Source of the DNA: Serratia entomophila
Lineage (GTDB): Bacteria; Pseudomonadota; Gammaproteobacteria; Enterobacterales; Enterobacteriaceae
Reading direction: 5' to 3'
Assembly: GCF_021462285.1 (NCBI RefSeq)
Contig: NZ_CP082787.1
Location: 3,162,001-3,226,000 of the forward strand
Length of the DNA stretch: 64,000 nucleotides
The stretch's first letter is position 1. Each line of letters starts with the position of its first letter. Of this stretch, positions 42,841 through 52,324 are shown in pieces. The notes under the pieces were generated by a model. It did no database searches and had not been told where the DNA came from. It saw nothing but the letters and a program-made list of their open reading frames with translations. The position numbers and the translations under genes are program-made.

Positions 42841-43856
42841 ACCGCCTCCTGCAACGCCGCCGGCTGCTCCAGCACCTCGGCGAGAATGCCCAACCGCCGC
42901 AGCTCGCCCTGCAGTTCGGCCACCGAACGCGAGCCGCCGCCAAAACGCACCGCAATTTCCAACCGCCCGGCCAGGCTGCCGCCCACCACTTCAACGTGGC
43001 CGCCCAGCAGGTCGATCTGCAAGTCGAGTTGGCGGCTGATGCGGCTGATCCAGTCGGCGGCCGCCGGCTGGCGGGCGGAATAGGTCACCTGCAGCCGCAG
43101 CGCGGCGTCGGACGCCAGCGCCTTCAGCGGGAACAGCTGGCGGCCCAGCAAGGAATCGGACGCCGCCAACAGCTCACGCACCGGCCCTTGCTGCACAATC
43201 ACGCCGTCGCGGATCTCGGCCACCGCGTCGGCGGCGTCGCGCACCGCGTCCATCTCGTGGGTGATCAGGATGATCGACAAGCCATACCGATCGCGCAGCT
43301 GTTTAAGCAGGCTGAGAATGGCCCCGGTGGCGTCCGGATCCAGCCCGGAGGTGGCCTCGTCCGCCAGCAGCACCGACGGATTCAGCGCCAGCGCGCGGGC
43401 GATGCCGACCCGCTGGCGCTGGCCGCCGGACAGCTGCGCCGGGTAAAACGCCGCTTTGTCCGCCAGCCCCACCGCCGCCAGCAGGGTCTTTACCCGTTTG
43501 TCGATATCGCGCGGCACCACGCCCAGATAGGCCAACGGCAGCGCGATATTCTGCCAGGCGGTTTTGCGCTGCAGCAGCGCGGAAGACTGAAACACCGTGC
43601 CTATCGCCCGCCGCTCTCTGCGCAGCGCCTCGCCCGACAGCCGCGACAGGTCCTGGCCGTTCACCCGGATGCTGCCGCTGCCCGGCCGCTCCAGCAGGCT
43701 GACGCATTTCGCCAGCGTCGATTTACCCGCCCCGCTGGGGCCGACCACGGCGGTAATAGATCCGGCCGGCACCTGCAGCGAAACGCCCTTTAACACCTCA
43801 ATCCGCCGCCCGTCCGGCGCGCGGTAAGCCTTGTGCAACCCCTCGATCTCTATCAT
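42837..43856 (-). CDS. MetN-like ABC transporter ATP-binding protein
   Basis: A 339-residue ATPase: Walker A GPSGAGKST, signature LSGGQRQRVGIARAL, Walker B VLLADEATSGLDPDAT, and after residue about 250 a NIL-type ligand domain as in MetN, which lets internal substrate inhibit transport. Overlaps the permease start by four bases. It lies seven bases downstream of the NtaA-type monooxygenase stop. Confidence 0.9.
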   Translation of the reverse strand: MIEIEGLHKAYRAPDGRRIEVLKGVSLQVPAGSITAVVGPSGAGKSTLAKCVSLLERPGSGSIRVNGQDLSRLSGEALRRERRAIGTVFQSSALLQRKTAWQNIALPLAYLGVVPRDIDKRVKTLLAAVGLADKAAFYPAQLSGGQRQRVGIARALALNPSVLLADEATSGLDPDATGAILSLLKQLRDRYGLSIILITHEMDAVRDAADAVAEIRDGVIVQQGPVRELLAASDSLLGRQLFPLKALASDAALRLQVTYSARQPAAADWISRISRQLDLQIDLLGGHVEVVGGSLAGRLEIAVRFGGGSRSVAELQGELRRLGILAEVLEQPAALQEAV

Positions 43857-43863
43857 CGCATCC

Positions 43864-45270
43864 TCACTTAACGCTCAGTTCGGCGGCCAAGGGCGCGCCG
43901 GTCGGCCAGCGGTAGCCCACCGCCGGGTGCGGCTCCGCCAGGCGCGGGCCCTGATTGAACAATTTTTCCCGCAGGGTGCCGGCGGCATAGTCGCGCTTGT
44001 AGACCCCGCGCTTTTGCAGCTCGGGGATCAGCAGCTCCACCACGTCGGTGAAGGTTTCATGGGTGACGGCATAGGCCAGGTTGAAACCATCGACGTCGGT
44101 TTCCTCCACCCACGCCTGCAGCTCGTCGGCCACGGTCTGCGGGCTGCCCACCAGCAGCGGGCCGAAACCGCCGATGCCGACCCATTCGGCAATGCCCTGC
44201 ACCGTCCATTCACGGCTGGGATCGGCGCTGGAGAAGGTTTCCACCGCCGACTGAATGGCGTTGGTGTGCAGATGCTTCAGCACCTGCTCCGGCTGATACT
44301 GGCCGAAATCGATGCCGGTCCAGCCGGACACCAGCGCCAGCGCGCCTTCGTAGCTGGTATAGGATTTGTATTCCCGCCATTTTTCCTGCGCCTGCCGGTC
44401 GGTTTCGCCGACGATCACCGTCTGCAGGTTGAAGATCAGGATGCTGCGCGGGTCGCGCCCGGCCTCGGCGGCGCGGCGGCGGATGTCGGCTACGGTTTTT
44501 TTCAGCAGCGTTTTCGAGGGCGAGGCGACAAACACGCATTCGGCGTGCTCGGCGGCGAACTGCTTGCCGCGGCTGGAAGCGCCGGCCTGATACAACACCG
44601 GGGTGCGCTGCGGCGAAGGCTCGCTCAGGTGAATGCCCGGCACCTGGAAGAACTCCCCCTGGTGATTGATCGGATGAATTTTCGACGGATCGCTGAAGAT
44701 GCGCCGCTGGCGGTCGCGCAGAATCGCGCCGTCTTCCCAGCTGCCCTCCAGCAGCTTGTAGACCACCTGCAGATATTCATCGGCATAGTCGTAGCGCGCA
44801 TCGTGATCGGTCTGCGCCTGGTGGCCAATATTGCGCGCGCCGCTCTCCAGGTAGGAGGTGACGATATTCCAGCCGATGCGTCCCTTGGTCAGGTGGTCAA
44901 GCGTCGACAGCCGGCGGGCGAAAGGATAAGGATGTTCGAACGACAGCGAGGCGGTCAGCCCGAAGCCGAGATGCTCGGTGACCAGCGCCATCGGCGTCAC
45001 CAGCGCCAGCGGATCGTTGACCGGCACCTGGGTGGCCTGGCGAATCGCCGCGTCGCCGCTGCCGTTAAGCACGTCGTAAATGCCCAGCACGTCGGCGATA
45101 AACAACCCGTCGAACCTGCCGCGCTCCAGCAGGCGCGCCAGATCGGTCCAGTATTCGAGATCCTTGTACTGCCAGGAACGGTCGCGCGGGTGCGCCCACA
45201 GCCCCGGCGACTGATGGCCGACGCAGTTCATATCAAAAGCGTTAAGACGAATTTCACGTTGCGATGACAT
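43864..45270 (-). CDS. NtaA/SnaA/DszA family FMN-dependent monooxygenase
   Basis: About 468 residues from ATG 45270 (GGAG six bases upstream). A luciferase-like long-type enzyme: LNAFDMNCVGHQSPGLWAHPRD at the start, HLTKGRIGWNIVTSYLESGARN (flavin/phosphate region), PQRTPVLYQAGASSRGKQFAAEHAECVFV and GSPQTVADELQAWVEE. This branch contains nitrilotriacetate monooxygenase, DszA and others that oxidise sulfones or amines with FMNH2. It follows the FAD protein gene by 84 bases and precedes metN, pointing to organosulfur use. Confidence 0.87.
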   Translation of the reverse strand: MSSQREIRLNAFDMNCVGHQSPGLWAHPRDRSWQYKDLEYWTDLARLLERGRFDGLFIADVLGIYDVLNGSGDAAIRQATQVPVNDPLALVTPMALVTEHLGFGLTASLSFEHPYPFARRLSTLDHLTKGRIGWNIVTSYLESGARNIGHQAQTDHDARYDYADEYLQVVYKLLEGSWEDGAILRDRQRRIFSDPSKIHPINHQGEFFQVPGIHLSEPSPQRTPVLYQAGASSRGKQFAAEHAECVFVASPSKTLLKKTVADIRRRAAEAGRDPRSILIFNLQTVIVGETDRQAQEKWREYKSYTSYEGALALVSGWTGIDFGQYQPEQVLKHLHTNAIQSAVETFSSADPSREWTVQGIAEWVGIGGFGPLLVGSPQTVADELQAWVEETDVDGFNLAYAVTHETFTDVVELLIPELQKRGVYKRDYAAGTLREKLFNQGPRLAEPHPAVGYRWPTGAPLAAELSVK

Positions 45271-45354
45271 AACGATCTCCACAATTATCTGCCCGGCCGC
45301 GGGCGGTGCCGGGCCGGAGGGGGGTCTTAGGGTGTTAAAAACGGGAATGGGCGA

Positions 45355-46737
45355 TCAGTTTGCAGCCGGACATCGCGCCAGCAGGTATTGCGCGACGCTT
45401 TGGGCGTGTTCCGCCACCTGCGGCAGCCCCATCAGTTCGCCGAAGCGGCCGCGCGCCGCCGGGCCGGCCACCAGCAGGCGCGGGTTGGCCCGATCGTGGC
45501 GGTCAATCGCCTGGCTGTCGGCGTTGACCAGCAGGCCCAGGCCCAGCGGATCGGCGCGCAGCGCGCCCTGTTCCGCCAGCCCGCTGAGCAACGGGCCGCT
45601 GGCGAGCAGCCCGGCGTGCGCCGGCCCGGTGGTGACCACCAGCCGCTGTACCCGCAGGGTTTCCGCACCGCCACCGCGCAGCGCCAAATCCAGCCTGACG
45701 CCCTGCGGCTCCAGCTCCGCCCGTTGCAAACGCGCTGCCAGCACCTGCAGGCTGCCCGCCGCGCGTTTTTCTTCCAGCAATGTGCTGACCTGCGGTGCGA
45801 TGCGGTAGCGGTGCACGTCCCAGTAGGCGCGCAGATGGCGCAAGAAACGCCGTTGCTCCACCGGGCTGAATGCTTGCCACAGCCGTTGGCCGTTGGCGCG
45901 AACGTCGTCCAGTACCGCCTGCCAGGGCACCTGCTGCACGGCGGCGCGGGCGACGTCAAGCCGCACCCGCCGCAGCCAATGGCCGAGTTTCGGCGCCGCC
46001 GGCGCTATCGGCCAGGCCGGGTAATCCCCCTCGGCGTTGGGGCGCGGCAGCAGGCCATGGCGAGAAAACGCCACTATCTGCCCGCGATGCCCGCGGCGCT
46101 GCAGCGCCGCCGCCACATCGGCCATGGTCAGCCCGGTGCCGACGATCGCCAGCGGCTCATCCGCCGCCACCTGTTCCAGCGCGTCGGCCGCCCAGGGGTT
46201 GGCTATCAGCCGGGCGCTCTGCGCCAGCCCGGCCGCAATCTGCCGCGGCGGCGCCGGCGGCGGATGACTCACCGCCAGCACCGCATAGTCGCCCCACAGC
46301 CGTTCGCCGCCGGCGGTGGTCACCGTCGCCCCCTGCGCATCCGGCTGCAGGCTCACCGCCCGGTCGCGCAGATGGCGCAGACGGGCGCGGCCGGAACGCG
46401 CCGCCTGATGAAACCGTTGCTCAACGTAGCGGCCAAAGGCGCCGCGCTGCGGGTAGGCCTTACCGTCGCGCCACAGCGCCTGGGGATCGGTTTCCAGCCC
46501 GCCGCCGCTGCGGAACCAGCGGTCGAAATCCCCCTGCGGCTCACCGGCCAGCTGCATTTTGTCGGCGGGCACGTTGATGCGGTGCGCCGGTTCTTCAGTG
46601 GAGTACGCCACCCCATAACCGGGCGCGGCGCGCGGTTCGATCACCGTCACGTCCACCTCGCCCTGCGCCAGCTGAATGGCCAGCGCGGCGCCGGTGAAAC
46701 CGCCGCCGATGATGATGATGTGCGCACGCGTCGCCAT
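45355..46737 (-). CDS. FAD/NAD(P)-binding oxidoreductase (HpyO-like, NAD_binding_9 type)
   Basis: 460 residues from ATG 46737, which overlaps the ssuD stop codon by one base. N-terminal FAD motif IIIIGGGFTGAALAIQLA, an internal second nucleotide motif PLAIVGTGLTMADVAAALQRRG, and a C-terminal ARPLLVAGPAARGRFGELMGLPQVA-like block. Such proteins are often found in sulfonate clusters and are annotated only generally; the reaction may be oxidation of an imported sulfur compound or electron supply to the monooxygenases. Translation is coupled to ssuD. Confidence 0.8.
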   Translation of the reverse strand: MATRAHIIIIGGGFTGAALAIQLAQGEVDVTVIEPRAAPGYGVAYSTEEPAHRINVPADKMQLAGEPQGDFDRWFRSGGGLETDPQALWRDGKAYPQRGAFGRYVEQRFHQAARSGRARLRHLRDRAVSLQPDAQGATVTTAGGERLWGDYAVLAVSHPPPAPPRQIAAGLAQSARLIANPWAADALEQVAADEPLAIVGTGLTMADVAAALQRRGHRGQIVAFSRHGLLPRPNAEGDYPAWPIAPAAPKLGHWLRRVRLDVARAAVQQVPWQAVLDDVRANGQRLWQAFSPVEQRRFLRHLRAYWDVHRYRIAPQVSTLLEEKRAAGSLQVLAARLQRAELEPQGVRLDLALRGGGAETLRVQRLVVTTGPAHAGLLASGPLLSGLAEQGALRADPLGLGLLVNADSQAIDRHDRANPRLLVAGPAARGRFGELMGLPQVAEHAQSVAQYLLARCPAAN

Positions 46738-47909
46738 CAGCCCTCCTTCACCGTCTGGCCGGGGCGCTTGTCGCCGCCGATGGTCTCGCCGAACGGGCCG
46801 GTATTCACCGTACGCGCCGTCTGATTCGCCGGTTGAGAAAGCGGCAACAGCGGCATCACCAGTTCGGCGAAGCGGTGCGCCTCTTCCAGGTGCGGGTAGC
46901 CGGAAAGGATAAAGTTGTCGATGCCCAGCGCCTGATACTCGCGAATGCGTTCCGCCACCTGCTGCGGATTGCCCACCAGGGCAGTGCCGGCGCCGCCGCG
47001 CACCAGGCCGACGCCGGCCCACAGGTTGGGGCCGATGCGCAGGGCGTCGCGCGAGCCGCCGTGCAGCGCGCTCATGCGCTGCTGGCCGGTGGAATCCATA
47101 CGGGCGAAGATTTTCTGCGCCGCCGCGATGGTGTCTTCGTCCAGATGGCTAATCAGCCGGTCTGCCGCCGCCCAGGCTTCTTCTTCGGTCTCACGCACGA
47201 TAACGTGCAGGCGGATGCCATAGCTGAGCTTGCGCCCCTGCTGCTCGGCGCGCTGGCGCACCACCGCCAGCTTTTCCGCCACCTGTTCCAGCGGCTCGCC
47301 CCAGGTCAGGTAAGTGTCGATTTGAGCGGCGGCGATGTCGGTAGCCTCCGGCGAGGAACCGCCGAAATAGAGCGGCGGGCCGTTCTTCTGCACCGGCGGA
47401 AACAGCAGCTCGGCGCCCTCGACGCGAATATGCTTGCCGTTGAAGTCGACCTTCTCCCCCTGCAGCAGGCGCTGATAAACCTCGAGAAATTCCTGCGTTA
47501 CCTCATAGCGCTCGCCGTGGCTGAGGAAAATGCCGTCGCCCTTGTTCTCCACCGGATCGCCGCCGGTCACCACGTTGATCAATAGCCGCCCGTCCGACAG
47601 CCGGTCCAGCGTCGCCGCCATGCGCGCCGCCAGGCTCGGCGGCTGCAGGCCGGGGCGCACCGCCACCAGGTAGCGCAGGCGGCGGGTGATCGGCGCCAAC
47701 GCCGCCGCCACCAGCCAGGAGTCCTCACAGCTTTTACCGGTCGGGATCAGCACGCCGTAATAGCCGAGGTTGTCGGCGGCCAGCACCACCTGCTGCAGGT
47801 AAGGCAAATCCACCGGCCGCCCGCCCTGGGTGGTGCCGAGATAACGGCCGTCGCCGTGGGTCGGCAGGAACCAAAAGACGTTGATGCTCTCTTTCACTGA
47901 CTCAGTCAT
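46737..47909 (-). CDS. ssuD: FMNH2-dependent alkanesulfonate monooxygenase-like protein
   Basis: A 390-residue SsuD-type enzyme: [45 protein letters not shown] (which carries the Cys conserved in SsuD), [26 protein letters not shown], and [46 protein letters not shown]. SsuD oxidises alkanesulfonates with FMNH2 and O2 to release sulfite. There is no ssuE or ssuABC next to it. It is the first gene of the leftward cluster, about 60 bases downstream of a sigma-54-type promoter, and divergent from a sigma-54 activator with a sulfonate-binding-like domain. Confidence 0.9.
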   Translation of the reverse strand: MTESVKESINVFWFLPTHGDGRYLGTTQGGRPVDLPYLQQVVLAADNLGYYGVLIPTGKSCEDSWLVAAALAPITRRLRYLVAVRPGLQPPSLAARMAATLDRLSDGRLLINVVTGGDPVENKGDGIFLSHGERYEVTQEFLEVYQRLLQGEKVDFNGKHIRVEGAELLFPPVQKNGPPLYFGGSSPEATDIAAAQIDTYLTWGEPLEQVAEKLAVVRQRAEQQGRKLSYGIRLHVIVRETEEEAWAAADRLISHLDEDTIAAAQKIFARMDSTGQQRMSALHGGSRDALRIGPNLWAGVGLVRGGAGTALVGNPQQVAERIREYQALGIDNFILSGYPHLEEAHRFAELVMPLLPLSQPANQTARTVNTGPFGETIGGDKRPGQTVKEG

Positions 47910-47979
47910 TTATGCATTTCCCATATAACCATTACTGATTTTTATCGATAGAAAAATTTCGTTTGGTTATAAATCTGTT

Positions 47980-47995
47980 AGCAGGATGCATGCCA
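47980..47995 (-). promoter_or_regulatory. Sigma-54 promoter of the ssuD cluster
   Basis: On the minus strand the bases are TGGCATGCATCCTGCT. GG and GC stand at the correct -24/-12 spacing and TGGCA and TGC match the consensus TGGCACGN4TTGCT; two positions differ. The predicted start is near 47968, giving a leader of about 60 bases before ssuD. It faces a sigma-54 activator gene, which strengthens the call. Confidence 0.72.
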
Positions 47996-48058
47996 GCCTG
48001 ACGTTATTTTTAATATCTTAAAAATCAAACAATTGATGAATTTTGTCGTGCGCAACGC

Positions 48059-48106
48059 TGCTGCATTGGCAACAACCGGTGCTGATGAACTGCTGCAAAT
48101 GCAGCA
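48059..48106. promoter_or_regulatory. Two palindromic enhancer sites for the sigma-54 activator
   Basis: TGCTGCAAATGCAGCA (48091-48106) is a perfect inverted repeat with seven-base arms and a two-base spacer. TGCTGCATTGGCAACA (48059-48074) is an imperfect version with five of seven arm positions kept. Their centres are 32 bases apart, about three helical turns, and lie some 100-130 bases upstream of the predicted ssuD start. This is the arrangement expected of upstream activator sites for a Fis-type regulator. Confidence 0.65.
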
Positions 48107-48183
48107 AAGCCCGCGGCTGCCCCCCTCGCCGCCGCCGTTGCGCTGGGATAAGATTTTTTCTCCGTTCACCGCAGGAGCCGCCC

Positions 48184-50091
48184 ATGCATAACCCACAGCC
48201 GTACGCCTCCGACAAACCGGTATTGATCGATCCGGCGTCGATCGCCTTTCAAAGCGTGCTGGACAGGCTGGCGCCCACCGACGCCACCGTATTGATCGTC
48301 GGCGAAACCGGCACCGGTAAAGAGGTGGTGGCGCGCTACCTGCACCACAACAGCCCGCGCCGCCACCAGCCCTTTCTGGCGGTGAACTGCGGCGCCCTGA
48401 CCGAGAGCCTGGCGGAGGCCGAGCTGTTCGGCCATGAAAAAGGCGCTTTCACCGGCGCCACCAGCACCCACCAGGGCTGGTTCGAAGCGGCGGAAGGCGG
48501 TACCTTGCTGCTGGATGAGATAGGCGAGCTGAGCCTGCAGCTGCAGGTCAAACTGCTGCGGGTACTGCAGGAGCGCGAGATCACCCGCGTGGGATCGCGC
48601 AAGCCGTTAAAGGTGAACGTGCGGGTGATTGCCGCCACCCACGTAGATCTGGCCAGCGCCATCCGCGAACGGCAGTTTCGCGAAGATCTCTATTACCGGT
48701 TGAACGTGGCGGCGGTGACGCTGCCGCCGCTGCGCCAGCGGCCGGACGATATTCCGGTGCTCGCCAACCACTTTTTATCGCTGTACGCCCGCCGTCTCGG
48801 GCGGCCGCGCCTGCGGCTGGCGCCGGAGGCGCTGCAGGCGCTGCTGGACTACCATTGGCCGGGCAACGTGCGCGAGTTGGAAAACACGCTGCACAACGCG
48901 GTGCTGCTGAGCAAGGATGCGCTGATCGCTCCCCAGCAGCTGCGGCTTAACCAGAGCCTGCAGGAACAGAACGCCACCGGCGACGACGCCATCGGCCATT
49001 TTATGCGGCAACAGCTGCAGGGTGACGGCGGCCGGCTTTACCAGCGGGTGCTGGATTCGCTGGTGCGCAACGCCTTTGACGCCTGCGACGGCAATCAGCT
49101 GCAGACGGCGGCGCTGCTCGGCATCAGCCGTAACACCCTGCGCACCCATCTGGCGCATTTGGGGTTAATCAAACCGCGCCGCCGCACCCTTAGCGCCACG
49201 GGCCGTACGCCAAACGCCGCGCAACCGCACGAACGCGAGCTGCGCATCGGCTATCAAAAATTCGGCAACCTCGGGGTGCTGAAGGCGCGGCAAAGCCTGG
49301 AGCAGCGTTTTGCCGACCAGCAGATCAGCATTCTATGGAGCGAGTTTCCCGCCGGGCCGCAGCTGCTGCACGCGCTGAACAACGACGAGATCGACTTCGG
49401 CACGACCGGCGAAGTGCCGCCGATCTTCGCCCAGGCGCAGGGCCATGCGCTGGTGTACGTCGCCTTTGAACCGCCGGCGCCGCAAAGCGTGGCGATGGTG
49501 GTGCCAAACGACAGCCCGATCCGCAGCGCCGCCGACCTGCGCGGCAAACGCATCGCCGTCAACAAGGGCTCCAACGTGCACTATCTGCTGGTGCAGATGC
49601 TGGATGAACAGGGGCTGTCGCTGAACGACGTGCGCATCGTCTACGCACCGCCGAAATACCCGCTGTCGGCTACCGATTATCAGGCGGTCGACGCCTGGAT
49701 GATGTGGGATCCGCTGCTCAGCGACGCCCAGCGTTCGGGCGAACTACGCGTCATCGCCGACGGCACTCAACGGGTATTGAATCAGCAATTTTACCTGGCG
49801 CGCCGCAGCTTTGCCGAACAGTCGGGCGATCTGTTGCAGCACATCATGCAGGCGCTGCAACACACCGGCCGCTATATCGCCGCGCAGCCGGTGGAGGCCG
49901 CGCGCCACCTCTCCAGCGAGCTGGGGCTGGCGACCGCCTCGCTCGAGCTGGCGCTGTCGCGCCGCAGCCACGAAACCCGGGTGATGAACCTGCAGGTGAT
50001 CCGCCAGCAGCAAAGCATCGCCGACCGCTTTTACGCCCTGGGCCTGCTGCCCAGAGCGATCAACGTGCGCGACGCGGTATGGCCGATGTGA
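48184..50091 (+). CDS. Sigma-54 activator fused to a C-terminal SsuA-like ligand-binding domain
   Basis: A 635-residue protein from ATG 48184 (GGAG eight bases upstream). Residues about 1-245 are an AAA+ sigma-54 activator with Walker A GETGTGKE (40-47), the sigma-54 loop GAFTGA (87-92), Walker B GGTLLLDE (105-112) and [16 protein letters not shown] (225-240). Residues about 290-330 are a Fis-type helix-turn-helix ([20 protein letters not shown]). Residues 351-635 look like an SsuA/NMT1 solute-binding protein: [60 protein letters not shown] and [18 protein letters not shown]. There is no N-terminal receiver, GAF or PAS domain and no signal peptide, so the C-terminal domain is the likely sulfonate sensor in the cytosol. 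It is divergent from the ssuD cluster and should activate it. Confidence 0.88.
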   Translation: MHNPQPYASDKPVLIDPASIAFQSVLDRLAPTDATVLIVGETGTGKEVVARYLHHNSPRRHQPFLAVNCGALTESLAEAELFGHEKGAFTGATSTHQGWFEAAEGGTLLLDEIGELSLQLQVKLLRVLQEREITRVGSRKPLKVNVRVIAATHVDLASAIRERQFREDLYYRLNVAAVTLPPLRQRPDDIPVLANHFLSLYARRLGRPRLRLAPEALQALLDYHWPGNVRELENTLHNAVLLSKDALIAPQQLRLNQSLQEQNATGDDAIGHFMRQQLQGDGGRLYQRVLDSLVRNAFDACDGNQLQTAALLGISRNTLRTHLAHLGLIKPRRRTLSATGRTPNAAQPHERELRIGYQKFGNLGVLKARQSLEQRFADQQISILWSEFPAGPQLLHALNNDEIDFGTTGEVPPIFAQAQGHALVYVAFEPPAPQSVAMVVPNDSPIRSAADLRGKRIAVNKGSNVHYLLVQMLDEQGLSLNDVRIVYAPPKYPLSATDYQAVDAWMMWDPLLSDAQRSGELRVIADGTQRVLNQQFYLARRSFAEQSGDLLQHIMQALQHTGRYIAAQPVEAARHLSSELGLATASLELALSRRSHETRVMNLQVIRQQQSIADRFYALGLLPRAINVRDAVWPM

Positions 50092-50116
50092 ACCACGGCT
50101 GCAGAATTCAGCGTGA

Positions 50117-50154
50117 CATACCCGATGGATTTCGGGTTGCAGCCAGGCGGCAAG
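50117..50154. repeat. Fragment of a dispersed enterobacterial intergenic repeat
   Basis: The segment from CATACCCGATGGATTTCGGG through GCGGCAAG resembles the left end of an intergenic repeat that I recall as common in Serratia and Yersinia genomes. Only this end is present, between the convergent activator and CMD genes. Identification is from memory. Confidence 0.45.
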
Positions 50155-50171
50155 TATGTGGATGAAGGCTA

Positions 50172-51284
50172 TCAGACATAGGGTTCGCCGAGGGTGAGCA
50201 TCAGCCGGTTAGCCCAGGCGAAGAACGCCGTCGACTGCACCAGATCCAGCAGCGCCAGCTCATCCAAACCCTGAGCGCGCAACGCCGCCAGTTGCCCGGC
50301 GCCGGCCTGCGGCGGCGTGGCGGACAGCGCGGCGGCAAAGGCGATCTGCGCTTGCCAGGCGTCATCCTGCCCCTGTTCCAACGCGCCGCCCGGCGCCACC
50401 GCCAGCAGCCGATCTATCTCGGCTTCGCGCTTCGACAGCTGCGCCGCCTTGCGCGCATGCACCGAGGCGCAGTAGATGCAGCCGTTCACCTTGCTGGCCA
50501 CCGTGGCCGCCAGCTCGCGATCCTGCCGCGCCAGCCCGCCGGAGGTGTAAAAAATCGCCCGGTCCGCCAGCGTGCGCTGCTCCAGCACCGGGTGGTTGCG
50601 CGCCAGCAGGCGGAAATAGTCCGAATCGGCGTGACCAAAGCGCGCCAGCAATGCTTTGCCGTCTTCGTCGAACTCCGCCAGCGATTTGGCGGCGAGCCAC
50701 GGCTCCCAGCCCAATTCCTGCCGGGTAAAGGCCGGCGGCGCCTGGCGGCCGCCCAGCGTGAGCGGCTCGGTGCGCCAGCGGCCGGCCGTTACCGGCTGAT
50801 GCGCCGCAGGTTCGGCCGCTTGGCCGCCCAACAGCCGGTAGCCCAGCAGCAGGCGGCTCTGGAAACTGACAAAGGCGATCAACTGCGACAGAGTGACGAT
50901 GGCATCCGGCGACCAGCCGGCCTGCTGCAACGCCCGCAGGTGCTGGGCGTTGGCGTTGGCCGGTTGAAACGCCAGACGTTCGGCGTGATCCAGCGCCGCG
51001 CGCAGCCCTTCGCTTTGCTGCTCGCCGCCCTGCCGCTCCAGCACGGCCGCATAGTGCGCCGCCAGCCGGTGAGCGCCATGCCATTCAGCGACGCGCCGGG
51101 CCAGCTGCAGGCGCTGCGCCAGCGGGAAATCCCCGGCGTCGGCGGGGGCGAACAGCGCCAGATAGCTGGCCTGAATGGCGTCGGTAGCCGCCTGGCGTGC
51201 GGTTCTGGCCTGCGCCAGCGTGGAATCCGGCGCGATCTCCGCCAGTTCGGCCAGCAGGTCGGCCTGGTTCGGTAAAGTCGTCAT
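50172..51284 (-). CDS. Alkylhydroperoxidase/carboxymuconolactone decarboxylase-like protein, double domain
   Basis: A 370-residue protein with two CMD/AhpD-like parts. The first (about residues 1-160) contains AGWSPDAIVTLSQLIAFVSFQSRLLLGYRLL; the second (about 180-370) has the AhpD redox motif KVNGCIYCASVHARKA (CxxC with a following His) and a repeat of the helical segment at LDELALLDLVQSTAFFAWANRLML. It resembles a fusion of two small families that usually sit next to KPN_01858-type flavin enzymes. It overlaps the upstream LLM gene by four bases and is last in a six-gene operon. A peroxide or radical detoxifying role beside the monooxygenase is inference. Confidence 0.8.
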   Translation of the reverse strand: MTTLPNQADLLAELAEIAPDSTLAQARTARQAATDAIQASYLALFAPADAGDFPLAQRLQLARRVAEWHGAHRLAAHYAAVLERQGGEQQSEGLRAALDHAERLAFQPANANAQHLRALQQAGWSPDAIVTLSQLIAFVSFQSRLLLGYRLLGGQAAEPAAHQPVTAGRWRTEPLTLGGRQAPPAFTRQELGWEPWLAAKSLAEFDEDGKALLARFGHADSDYFRLLARNHPVLEQRTLADRAIFYTSGGLARQDRELAATVASKVNGCIYCASVHARKAAQLSKREAEIDRLLAVAPGGALEQGQDDAWQAQIAFAAALSATPPQAGAGQLAALRAQGLDELALLDLVQSTAFFAWANRLMLTLGEPYV

Positions 51285-52324
51285 AGCTTTTCCTCAGCGT
51301 GATGTTCATAAGCAACGGCAGGCGTGCCGCGCCGCCAGCCCAGTTCAGGGGCTACGTGGCGGGCGATGAGATCGATAGAACGCAGAATATGGGCGTGCGG
51401 CGGATCGATGGAGTGCACCTGAAACGCCAGATCGGTGACCCGCGCCAGCGCGCTGTCCCGCTGCAGCGTGGCGATCACCTGATCTGGCGTGCCCAGGTGC
51501 ACGTCGAAGGCGCGGATCAGGCCGTCGAGCGAGGTATCGCCCAGCCGGTGGCCGCTGGCGCGCATCCGCTCCAGGCCGCGGTTCAGCCCGACGGCGGCGA
51601 AGTCGCGCGCCTGTGGGCCGTTCTCGCTGACAAAAGCGGTGCGCGAGCCCATGATGCGCGGCGTGATGCCGGCCGGCAGCGCCGCCAGATAGGCGTCGAT
51701 GATCGGGTTTTGCAGTTCGTCCAACGGCAGGTCCGGCGCGTCCGCCGGGCGCGGCTGAGTGCGCGACAGCATCAGGCCGTCGCCCGCGCGGCCGGCGCGT
51801 TCACCGCCCTCGACCGAAAAGGTCGCCTGCCAGACGCGCTGCGCCAGCTGCGGCGCCGCCGGATACAGACGGTTCTCCTCGCCGCCCAGCGCTTCGCCGC
51901 GCCAGGCGCCAAGCAGGGTGCGAAAGTTGTCGGCGAACACCGCATTGCGCTGCCCGGCGTCAAAGCCGAAAGCGCTGAAAGAAGATGGCGTGCCGCCGGC
52001 GGCCACCCCAACCTCCAGCCGGCCGTCGGACAGCAAGTCCAGCACCGCCGTATCTTCCGCCACCCGCACCGCCGACTCCATCGGCAACGTGATCACGCCG
52101 GTACCCAGCCGAATGTGGCGGGTACGCGCCGCCACCTGCGCCAAAAACACCAGCGGCGAAGGCAGGCCGCCCTCGTCTTCGTGGAAATGGTGCTGCGCCA
52201 CCCAGGCGGTGTCGAAACCGGCTCGCTCGGCGTGCACGATCTGTTCGGTCGCCAGCCGGTAACGCTCCTGAGCGCTGCCCTGATCCAGCAACCGGGTGAA
52301 AAAACCGAGCCTCTTGCCGCTCAT
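51281..52324 (-). CDS. Luciferase-like FMN-dependent monooxygenase (KPN_01858-type)
   Basis: A 347-residue luciferase-like protein: KRLGFFTRLLDQGSAQERYRLATEQIVHAERAGFDTAWVAQHHFHEDEGGLPSPLVFLA, HIRLGTGVITLPMESAVRVAEDTAVLDLLSDGRLEVGVAAGG, and HLGTPDQVIATLQRD. It looks like the family I remember as KPN_01858, which travels with a peptide-type ABC importer and a CMD protein, exactly as here. Both ends overlap neighbouring genes by four bases. Likely oxidises an imported sulfur- or amine-containing compound; the substrate is unknown. Confidence 0.84.
   Translation of the reverse strand: MSGKRLGFFTRLLDQGSAQERYRLATEQIVHAERAGFDTAWVAQHHFHEDEGGLPSPLVFLAQVAARTRHIRLGTGVITLPMESAVRVAEDTAVLDLLSDGRLEVGVAAGGTPSSFSAFGFDAGQRNAVFADNFRTLLGAWRGEALGGEENRLYPAAPQLAQRVWQATFSVEGGERAGRAGDGLMLSRTQPRPADAPDLPLDELQNPIIDAYLAALPAGITPRIMGSRTAFVSENGPQARDFAAVGLNRGLERMRASGHRLGDTSLDGLIRAFDVHLGTPDQVIATLQRDSALARVTDLAFQVHSIDPPHAHILRSIDLIARHVAPELGWRRGTPAVAYEHHAEEKL

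Noticed and set aside
45388..46824. A 478-codon plus-strand frame opposite the FAD oxidoreductase and ssuD
   Set aside because: Antisense shadow; the minus-strand genes have intact FAD and SsuD motifs and coupled start/stop.
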